Shown here: positions 55,234-64,000 of the stretch, piece after piece
Numbering within the stretch: position 1 is the stretch's first letter
Layout: every line of letters begins with the position of its first letter
Origin: Strigamia acuminata
Lineage: Eukaryota; Arthropoda; Chilopoda; Geophilomorpha; Linotaeniidae
Reading direction: 5' to 3'
Length of the DNA stretch: 64,000 bases
Assembly: GCA_949358305.1 (NCBI GenBank)
Contig: OX442314.1
Coordinates: 62,319,369-62,383,368, forward strand
The notes under the pieces: model-generated
What the model saw: the letters and a program-made list of their open reading frames with translations, nothing else
Told to the model about the DNA's origin: nothing
The model's database searches: none
Made by a program: the position numbers and the translations under genes

Positions 55234-55290
55234 TAAGCTGATAAGAACAGATACTACACTTTGATCTTAGCCAAAAGGCCGAGAAGCGAT
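55234..55290 (-). pseudogene. U2: U2 snRNA 5' part (nt 1-57), split by K3
   Basis: Partner of 49959-50109; unchanged. Confidence 0.95.
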
Positions 55291-56845
55291 ACCTATCTAG
55301 CTGTCTCCAACTCAGCCAGTCTACAAGCTAGCGCAAGTCGCAACGGTGTGTCATCCTTCTCAGCTAATTGTCATTTCACAATCATCATCACATTTCAAAC
55401 TCTATCAGCTAAACTTCCTACTTGTTCATATTCTTCATGTCTTTTTTGAGGCTAATTTTATTCAACTTGACTTGAATCTTTGTTGGTTTGTCTCATTTGG
55501 AGAAAAAAGGAACTTATGGCGCAATGTCATCAAACCGGAGCACCACCTGGCGGATCCCGAGTGCTTTAATGGATGCCAAAATGTTCGTTCGGCCCGATGC
55601 GTTTGTATCATGATTTCGGCATTAGAAAGAGGTCGAGAAATTCTGCAACCAGGCTCATTCGATTGGAAATTGCATTCCACACAAGCCTGTATGTTTTTCT
55701 ACTTGATTTCATCGAGGAAAGATTCCGTTTCGGGCGATCGAAGCCGGCGACCGCATGGCAAATTTCGTGCTGGCAAATTTAATTTCAATTCGACCCTAAA
55801 AACAAAAAAAAATGAAAAATGAACGGTTTAAAATATTTAAAAAATGTTTCCTGTGCAGAATTTGCCTCTCTTTCTAATGGTGCCAATAACTTTTTGATCT
55901 GTGCTACAGTTTTTTTTTTTTTTTTTTATTTTTCAAAAAACGATAACTGTCATTTGCCAAAGAAGGAATGAAATAAATCAACAAAATTTGTGAGAAATTG
56001 TGGGAAATTGTTGTTTAATGTTTCAAAAATTTGTCTACCTTAATAATTAGCATTGTCTAAAATGGATGAGTGTACACATTGCCCCATAACTGGTCTGGTC
56101 TGGTCTAAATATGACCCACGCTGCATTCCTATATCAAAATTGCAATTATTTATCAGATAATTAAATAAATTAATAAAAATTCATCACAATTCACTGAGAA
56201 ATTCATCAAAAGCCATCTAAATCCATCTAAATCCATCAAAAGCCATCGAAATCCATCGAAATCCATCGAAATCTATCTAAATCCATCTAAATCCATCAAA
56301 AGCCATCGAAATTCACCAAGAAATCATCAAAATTCACGAGAATTTCAACAAATTTCAAGAAAATTCCGACACCTACCATCAAAAGTTGATGAAAATCCAT
56401 CTAATCCCATCAAATGCCATCGAAATTCACCAAGAAATCTTCAAAATTCACGAAAATTGATCAAAATTTCAAGGAAATTCACGAAAATTGATCAAAATTT
56501 CAAGGAAATTCTGACACACCATCAAAAGTTGATGAAAATTTGGACAAAAATTTCATCAAAATCAATTTTAGAAATAGCATAGAGCCAGCCACATTTCAAT
56601 TCAATTCATACAAACAGAATTAAACAAAACAAAATAGCTGGAGCTGCTCACCTGACCAGCTCAGCTCAGCTCAGCTCACGGAATGGCACAGTCCTGCCAG
56701 CTCACTCCACCTTGTATAACCACATGCATATATATACCCAGTACATACTACATGTAGACCAATACCCTAGTGTTATATAATAGCCTTTTTGTACCTCATT
56801 TCTAATTTTGTATTATTATTATTATTATTATATGATTCTCCCGAA
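55291..56845. repeat. Inter-U2 spacer 17 (1555 bp)
   Basis: Standard spacer, majority variants. Confidence 0.9.
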
Positions 56846-56996
56846 GGAGTGGGCCGATCCTGGAGTTACTGCTATACCAGGCCAACCCGTGGCAGGGGTG
56901 GAGCAAGCTCCGAGCACCTCACCGCATTCCAAAAATCAGTTTAATATTCTGGGTCCTCAATGAGGACCGTATCAGATATTAAGCTGATAAGAACAG
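56846..56996 (-). pseudogene. U2: U2 snRNA 3' part (nt 41-191), split by sG
   Basis: 151 nt, no internal difference seen. Confidence 0.95.
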
Positions 56997-59051
56997 CCGC
57001 CAGGGAAGGTTGCATGCCAAGTGGCTCCTACCGTCGATCCCGTTTTTGAGACCTTTATGCACGATTTTTGGATTTTCCTGCAGTAAATACAGCGTACACA
57101 TGTGCATTCGACCTTTGCACGTGGTTTTTGGCAAGTTTTCCGTAAGTTTTTGGCAGTTTTTTGACTTTTTTGCGATCGCCGAAACACGTGGCGACGATCG
57201 CCGATCTTCCGTCTTCGATTCCGAGATTTCTAACGGTCCGTTTGCTGTGTTCTTTACACGAAACTGACCGCCAGCACCTCCTCTACAAGTGGGTATTGGT
57301 TTCGGAACCGGGAGAAGTCTTTTTTCGCCGTTTTCGCGACTTTTTGTGACCGCCGAAACACGTGGCGACGATCGCCGAATTCCCGTTATCGGTTTTTCGG
57401 CAACTACAGGCCGTAGATAGGTCGAATTGGTGTGTTCTTGGCACCAAATTGTGCGCCAGAACCTCCTCTGTCGATCTCTATTGGTTTCCGGTTCAACCGG
57501 AATCGTTTTTCGGTCGAATTTTTCGTTTTTCGTCCGATTCGCGATCGGCGAATACACGCGGTATTGATATACGTCGCCCAGACGTTTTTCTTTCGTGCCG
57601 ATGGATAGAATTATCGATTGCAGACTTGATGCTGGCTTAACACCCATACATCTACTAGAAGCTCTTCTTAAAAAGCTAGGAAGACACACGGAAGATGGAG
57701 AACCCACGATCAAAGGGATTCAATGTGTCGGTGGTTTAAAATTCGAAGCTTTGCTGACCAGTCAGGAACTGGTCGACCAACTAGCTGATTCCAGCGGTGC
57801 TACGGTCGACGGTTTGCGAATTTTGTGGGCACCACGAATTCGTCGTGACAAACGTGTTATTATTAAAGGACTTTCGATGACGGTTCCACTGACCGAGGTG
57901 GATTACGAAATGCGCAAGTTGGGCAGTGTAACGTCCGTAGCGTACGAGAAGTTCGAAAACCATGAGTCGATTATCAATGGAAACATCATCGTGATGATTA
58001 CCAGCGACAATTTGCCTAGCAAAATCGTAATTGGGGATTTTTCTGGCCACCTTATCTACAAGGGCATGGGCCCCTACTGCCCCAAGTGCGACACGACGGA
58101 CCACTACGCATCGGTGTGCCCGAAAACGAAATGTTATAACTGTAATGAGTTTGGCCACGTAAGCAGATTTTGCACGACTGACTGCAAAACTTGTAACAAA
58201 CCGGGACACACGTCTGCCAACTGCCGTGTCCGTGTCCGTGCTGCGAAGTCGAAAAACGCAGCGCAAGAAATTCGAAAACCGAGCGATCCGAAGAATATTA
58301 CGTGCTATAACTGCAAAAAACGGGGCCATATCAGCAGCGATTGCAAGGAAAACTGCGGGATCTGCAAGAAGCCGGGCCATATTTCGAGAGACTGCTCGAT
58401 TCGACACGAAAAAATGGCCAAGAAAACCAAAGCGCCCACAGAAAAGCGACGACGAGATGAAACGAAACAGATTGACGAAACGAAACCGGTCGACGAAACG
58501 AAACCGGTTGACGAAACGAAACCGGTTGACGAAACGACTGTCATGGAACAAATCGCCCCTGTTGCCACTGCTGCTTCCGTCTCAAAAACTATCGTCCCGG
58601 ACAGGTACAGCGATTTGACCGTGGAGGAATACGAAGCATATTGCGCGGAGCAAAATAGATTATGTTTTGGCGATACGGACAGCGAGGACAGCGAGGGGGA
58701 GAACGAAATGGACTTTGAAGAGCAGACGAAACGAACCAGGGACGACAGCGATGATGATTTCACGGTTGTGAAAAACAAGAAATCGCGGATAAAGGAACGA
58801 CGATCCTGATCCTGCCGCAAGAAAAACTTGACAAAAATACGGTTTTGTTCTTAATTGACAATTGATTAACTTTTATTGTTCGTTTACTTATTTATTATAA
58901 TGTATTATTATTATCGTAACTCTTGTATAATATGCATCTATACGTGATGGGTGCTCGATTATTGTGAATTTTTAATTATGTAACCAATTGGTGTGCACTT
59001 GTACTCCTTTTTTAGTCGAATAGAAATAAAATGGCCCTAAGGGTATTAAGC
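56997..59051 (+). mobile_element. sG: ORF1-only non-autonomous element (2055 bp), mosaic
   Basis: Combines variants of different copies: VIIKGLSMTVPLTEV of sC in ORF1, three PVDETK units of the majority, and the tcgaatag 3' form of sA/sD. A private change gives gtacacatg near 57097. Target duplication 59052-59068. Confidence 0.95.
57601..58809 (+). CDS. ORF1: ORF1 protein of sG (402 aa)
   Basis: Begins at the ATG at 57601. Differs from sA protein at two sites near residues 85-100 (V to I, A to T), both shared with sC. All knuckles intact. Confidence 0.93.
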   Translation: MDRIIDCRLDAGLTPIHLLEALLKKLGRHTEDGEPTIKGIQCVGGLKFEALLTSQELVDQLADSSGATVDGLRILWAPRIRRDKRVIIKGLSMTVPLTEVDYEMRKLGSVTSVAYEKFENHESIINGNIIVMITSDNLPSKIVIGDFSGHLIYKGMGPYCPKCDTTDHYASVCPKTKCYNCNEFGHVSRFCTTDCKTCNKPGHTSANCRVRVRAAKSKNAAQEIRKPSDPKNITCYNCKKRGHISSDCKENCGICKKPGHISRDCSIRHEKMAKKTKAPTEKRRRDETKQIDETKPVDETKPVDETKPVDETTVMEQIAPVATAASVSKTIVPDRYSDLTVEEYEAYCAEQNRLCFGDTDSEDSEGENEMDFEEQTKRTRDDSDDDFTVVKNKKSRIKERRS

Positions 59052-59108
59052 TAAGCTGATAAGAACAGATACTACACTTTGATCTTAGCCAAAAGGCCGA
59101 GAAGCGAT
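59052..59108 (-). pseudogene. U2: U2 snRNA 5' part (nt 1-57), split by sG
   Basis: Partner of 56846-56996; unchanged. Confidence 0.95.
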
Positions 59109-60663
59109 ACCTATCTAGCTGTCTCCAACTCAGCCAGTCTACAAGCTAGCGCAAGTCGCAACGGTGTGTCATCCTTCTCAGCTAATTGTCATTTCACAAT
59201 CATCATCACATTTCAAACTCTATCAGCTAAACTTCCTACTTGTTCATATTCTTCATGTCTTTTTTGAGGCTAATTTTATTCAACTTGACTTGAATCTTTG
59301 TTGGTTTGTCTCATTTGGAGAAAAAAGGAACTTATGGCGCAATGTCATCAAACCGGAGCACCACCTGGCGGATCCCGAGTGCTTTAATGGATGCCAAAAT
59401 GTTCGTTCGGCCCGATGCGTTTGTATCATGATTTCGGCATTAGAAAGAGGTCGAGAAATTCTGCAACCAGGCTCATTCGATTGGAAATTGCATTCCACAC
59501 AAGCCTGTATGTTTTTCTACTTGATTTCATCGAGGAAAGATTCCGTTTCGGGCGATCGAAGCCGGCGACCGCATGGCAAATTTCGTGCTGGCAAATTTAA
59601 TTTCAATTCGACCCTAAAAACAAAAAAAAATGAAAAATGAACGGTTTAAAATATTTAAAAAATGTTTCCTGTGCAGAATTTGCCTCTCTTTCTAATGGTG
59701 CCAATAACTTTTTGATCTGTGCTACAGTTTTTTTTTTTTTTTTTTATTTTTCAAAAAACGATAACTGTCATTTGCCAAAGAAGGAATGAAATAAATCAAC
59801 AAAATTTGTGAGAAATTGTGGGAAATTGTTGTTTAATGTTTCAAAAATTTGTCTACCTTAATAATTAGCATTGTCTAAAATGGATGAGTGTACACATTGC
59901 CCCATAACTGGTCTGGTCTGGTCTAAATATGACCCACGCTGCATTCCTATATCAAAATTGCAATTATTTATCAGATAATTAAATAAATTAATAAAAATTC
60001 ATCACAATTCACTGAGAAATTCATCAAAAGCCATCTAAATCCATCTAAATCCATCAAAAGCCATCGAAATCCATCGAAATCCATCGAAATCTATCTAAAT
60101 CCATCTAAATCCATCAAAAGCCATCGAAATTCACCAAGAAATCATCAAAATTCACGAGAATTTCAACAAATTTCAAGAAAATTCCGACACCTACCATCAA
60201 AAGTTGATGAAAATCCATCTAATCCCATCAAATGCCATCGAAATTCACCAAGAAATCTTCAAAATTCACGAAAATTGATCAAAATTTCAAGGAAATTCAC
60301 GAAAATTGATCAAAATTTCAAGGAAATTCTGACACACCATCAAAAGTTGATGAAAATTTGGACAAAAATTTCATCAAAATCAATTTTAGAAATAGCATAG
60401 AGCCAGCCACATTTCAATTCAATTCATACAAACAGAATTAAACAAAACAAAATAGCTGGAGCTGCTCACCTGACCAGCTCAGCTCAGCTCAGCTCACGGA
60501 ATGGCACAGTCCTGCCAGCTCACTCCACCTTGTATAACCACATGCATATATATACCCAGTACATACTACATGTAGACCAATACCCTAGTGTTATATAATA
60601 GCCTTTTTGTACCTCATTTCTAATTTTGTATTATTATTATTATTATTATATGATTCTCCCGAA
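59109..60663. repeat. Inter-U2 spacer 18 (1555 bp)
   Basis: Standard spacer, majority variants. Confidence 0.9.
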
Positions 60664-60814
60664 GGAGTGGGCCGATCCTGGAGTTACTGCTATACCAGGC
60701 CAACCCGTGGCAGGGGTGGAGCAAGCTCCGAGCACCTCACCGCATTCCAAAAATCAGTTTAATATTCTGGGTCCTCAATGAGGACCGTATCAGATATTAA
60801 GCTGATAAGAACAG
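60664..60814 (-). pseudogene. U2: U2 snRNA 3' part (nt 41-191), split by sH
   Basis: 151 nt, no internal difference seen. Confidence 0.95.
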
Positions 60815-62869
60815 CCGCCAGGGAAGGTTGCATGCCAAGTGGCTCCTACCGTCGATCCCGTTTTTGAGACCTTTATGCACGATTTTTGGATTTTCCTGCA
60901 GTAAATACAGCGTATACATGTGCATTCGACCTTTGCACGTGGTTTTTGGCAAGTTTTCCGTAAGTTTTTGGCAGTTTTTTGACTTTTTTGCGATCGCCGA
61001 AACACGTGGCGACGATCGCCGATCTTCCGTCTTCGATTCCGAGATTTCTAACGGTCCGTTTGCTGTGTTCTTTACACGAAACTGACCGCCAGCACCTCCT
61101 CTACAAGTGGGTATTGGTTTCGGAACCGGGAGAAGTCTTTTTTCGCCGTTTTCGCGACTTTTTGTGACCGCCGAAACACGTGGCGACGATCGCCGAATTC
61201 CCGTTATCGGTTTTTCGGCAACTACAGGCCGTAGATAGGTCGAATTGGTGTGTTCTTGGCACCAAATTGTGCGCCAGAACCTCCTCTGTCGATCTCTATT
61301 GGTTTCCGGTTCAACCGGAATCGTTTTTCGGTCGAATTTTTCGTTTTTCGTCCGATTCGCGATCGGCGAATACACGCGGTATTGATATACGTCGCCCAGA
61401 CGTTTTTCTTTCGTGCCGATGGATAGAATTATCGATTGCAGACTTGATGCTGGCTTAACACCCATACATCTACTAGAAGCTCTTCTTAAAAAGCTAGGAA
61501 GACACACGGAAGATGGAGAACCCACGATCAAAGGGATTCAATGTGTCGGTGGTTTAAAATTCGAAGCTTTGCTGACCAGTCAGGAACTGGTCGACCAACT
61601 AGCTGATTCCAGCGGTGCTACGGTCGACGGTTTGCGAATTTTGTGGGCACCACGAATTCGTCGTGACAAACGTGTTATTGTTAAAGGACTTTCGATGACG
61701 GTTCCACTGGCCGAGGTGGATTACGAAATGCGCAAGTTGGGCAGTGTAACGTCCGTAGCGTACGAGAAGTTCGAAAACCATGAGTCGATTATCAATGGAA
61801 ACATCATCGTGATGATTACCAGCGACAATTTGCCTAGCAAAATCGTAATTGGGGATTTTTCTGGCCACCTTATCTACAAGGGCATGGGCCCCTACTGCCC
61901 CAAGTGCGACACGACGGACCAATACGCATCGGTGTGCCCGAAAACGAAATGTTATAACTGTAATGAGTTTGGCCACGTAAGCAGATTTTGCACGACTGAC
62001 TGCAAAACTTGTAACAAACCGGGACACACGTCTGCCAACTGCCGTGTCCGTGTCCGTGCTGCGAAGTCGAAAAACGCAGCGCAAGAAATTCGAAAACCGA
62101 GCGATCCGAAGAATATTACGTGCTATAACTGCAAAAAACGGGGCCATATCAGCAGCGATTGCAAGGAAAACTGCGGGATCTGCAAGAAGCCGGGCCATAT
62201 TTCGAGAGACTGCTCGATTCGACACGAAAAAATGGCCAAGAAAACCAAAGCGCCCACAGAAAAGCGACGACGAGATGAAACGAAACAGATTGACGAAACG
62301 AAACCGGTCGACGAAACGAAACCGGTTGACGAAACGAAACCGGTTGACGAAACGACTGTCATGGAACAAATCGCCCCTGTTGCCACTGCTGCTTCCGTCT
62401 CAAAAACTATCGTCCCGGACAGGTACAGCGATTTGACCGTGGAGGAATACGAAGCATATTGCGCGGAGCAAAATAGATTATGTTTTGGCGATACGGACAG
62501 CGAGGACAGCGAGGGGGAGAACGAAATGGACTTTGAAGAGCAGACGAAACGAACCAGGGACGACAGCGATGATGATTTCACGGTTGTGAAAAACAAGAAA
62601 TCGCGGATAAAGGAACGACGATCCTGATCCTGCCGCAAGAAAAACTTGACAAAAATACGGTTTTGTTCTTAATTGACAATTGATTAACTTTTATTGTTCG
62701 TTTACTTATTTATTATAATGTATTATTATTATCGTAACTCTTGTATAATATGCATCTATACGTGATGGGTGCTCGATTATTGTGAATTTTTAATTATGTA
62801 ACCAATTGGTGTGCACTTGTACTCCTTTTTTAGTCGGATAGAAATAAAATGGCCCTAAGGGTATTAAGC
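60815..62869 (+). mobile_element. sH: ORF1-only non-autonomous element (2055 bp)
   Basis: Consensus-like copy with the tcggatag 3' variant. Its only private change that I saw is the coding change noted for its ORF1. Target duplication 62870-62886. Confidence 0.95.
61419..62627 (+). CDS. ORF1: ORF1 protein of sH (402 aa), first zinc knuckle damaged
   Basis: Begins at the ATG at 61419. Same as sA protein except that the His ligand of the first knuckle is Gln (TTDQYASVC, cac to caa at 61920-61922). The other four knuckles are intact. The frame is open, but zinc binding by the first knuckle should be lost. Confidence 0.92.
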   Translation: MDRIIDCRLDAGLTPIHLLEALLKKLGRHTEDGEPTIKGIQCVGGLKFEALLTSQELVDQLADSSGATVDGLRILWAPRIRRDKRVIVKGLSMTVPLAEVDYEMRKLGSVTSVAYEKFENHESIINGNIIVMITSDNLPSKIVIGDFSGHLIYKGMGPYCPKCDTTDQYASVCPKTKCYNCNEFGHVSRFCTTDCKTCNKPGHTSANCRVRVRAAKSKNAAQEIRKPSDPKNITCYNCKKRGHISSDCKENCGICKKPGHISRDCSIRHEKMAKKTKAPTEKRRRDETKQIDETKPVDETKPVDETKPVDETTVMEQIAPVATAASVSKTIVPDRYSDLTVEEYEAYCAEQNRLCFGDTDSEDSEGENEMDFEEQTKRTRDDSDDDFTVVKNKKSRIKERRS

Positions 62870-62926
62870 TAAGCTGATAAGAACAGATACTACACTTTGA
62901 TCTTAGCCAAAAGGCCGAGAAGCGAT
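62870..62926 (-). pseudogene. U2: U2 snRNA 5' part (nt 1-57), split by sH
   Basis: Partner of 60664-60814; unchanged. Confidence 0.95.
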
Positions 62927-64000
62927 ACCTATCTAGCTGTCTCCAACTCAGCCAGTCTACAAGCTAGCGCAAGTCGCAACGGTGTGTCATCCTTCTCAGC
63001 TAATTGTCATTTCACAATCATCATCACATTTCAAACTCTATCAGCTAAACTTCCTACTTGTTCATATTCTTCATGTCTTTTTTGAGGCTAATTTTATTCA
63101 ACTTGACTTGAATCTTTGTTGGTTTGTCTCATTTGGAGAAAAAAGGAACTTATGGCGCAATGTCATCAAACCGGAGCACCACCTGGCGGATCCCGAGTGC
63201 TTTAATGGATGCCAAAATGTTCGTTCGGCCCGATGCGTTTGTATCATGATTTCGGCATTAGAAAGAGGTCGAGAAATTCTGCAACCAGGCTCATTCGATT
63301 GGAAATTGCATTCCACACAAGCCTGTATGTTTTTCTACTTGATTTCATCGAGGAAAGATTCCGTTTCGGGCGATCGAAGCCGGCGACCGCATGGCAAATT
63401 TCGTGCTGGCAAATTTAATTTCAATTCGACCCTAAAAACAAAAAAAAATGAAAAATGAACGGTTTAAAATATTTAAAAAATGTTTCCTGTGCAGAATTTG
63501 CCTCTCTTTCTAATGGTGCCAATAACTTTTTGATCTGTGCTACAGTTTTTTTTTTTTTTTTTTATTTTTCAAAAAACGATAACTGTCATTTGCCAAAGAA
63601 GGAATGAAATAAATCAACAAAATTTGTGAGAAATTGTGGGAAATTGTTGTTTAATGTTTCAAAAATTTGTCTACCTTAATAATTAGCATTGTCTAAAATG
63701 GATGAGTGTACACATTGCCCCATAACTGGTCTGGTCTGGTCTAAATATGACCCACGCTGCATTCCTATATCAAAATTGCAATTATTTATCAGATAATTAA
63801 ATAAATTAATAAAAATTCATCACAATTCACTGAGAAATTCATCAAAAGCCATCTAAATCCATCTAAATCCATCAAAAGCCATCGAAATCCATCGAAATCC
63901 ATCGAAATCTATCTAAATCCATCTAAATCCATCAAAAGCCATCGAAATTCACCAAGAAATCATCAAAATTCACGAGAATTTCAACAAATTTCAAGAAAAT
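62927..64000. repeat. Inter-U2 spacer 19, cut by window end
   Basis: First 1074 bp of a standard spacer with T18 and the c variant; ends just after the decamer minisatellite. Confidence 0.9.

Overview
This window is a tandem array of eukaryotic U2 spliceosomal snRNA genes, almost certainly from an animal nuclear genome. All U2 genes lie on the minus strand. The array is heavily colonised by non-LTR retrotransposons (LINEs) that insert into one exact position of U2. The repeat unit without an insertion is 1746 bp: a U2 gene of about 191 nt plus a 1555-bp spacer. Nineteen U2 loci are at least partly inside the window. Eight are uninterrupted (5' ends at 10200, 15746, 17492, 19238, 31710, 33456, 42839 and 44585). 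Eleven are split by an element. I cannot assign the phylum. The metazoan guess rests on the arrayed U2 genes and on the Tx1-like LINE type.

Layout from left to right, with K = autonomous two-ORF LINE, s = short ORF1-only element and U = intact U2: K1 (cut by the window start), sA, U, sB, U, U, U, K2, sC, U, U, sD, sE, U, U, sF, K3, sG, sH, then a partial spacer. The elements fill about 31 kb, roughly half of the window. Every insertion has the same orientation (antisense to U2) and the same site, between U2 nucleotides 40 and 41, directly behind the branch-site recognition sequence GTAGTA. Each carries the same 17-bp target-site duplication of U2 nt 41-57. The ten 5' ends inside the window are all full length.

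The K elements (about 5.1 kb) encode ORF1, an RNA-binding Gag-like protein with five CCHC zinc knuckles, and ORF2, with an apurinic-type endonuclease, a reverse transcriptase and a C-terminal CCHC. This architecture and target fit the U2-specific Keno group of Tx1-type LINEs. K1 and K2 are near-identical; K3 is a distinct subfamily. The eight short elements (about 2.05 kb) have a doubled 5' UTR, an intact ORF1 of their own lineage, and a 3' end that begins at the last codons of ORF2 and shares the K element 3' tail. They look like internal-deletion derivatives that keep only ORF1 and must borrow ORF2 protein, comparable in principle to the mammalian HAL1 ('half-L1') elements. This autonomous/ORF1-only pair sharing one snRNA target is the most interesting system here.

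The spacers are almost identical between intact and interrupted units, as expected for concerted evolution. They hold minisatellites, a poly(T) tract and the U2 flanking control regions. I see no convincing protein gene in them.
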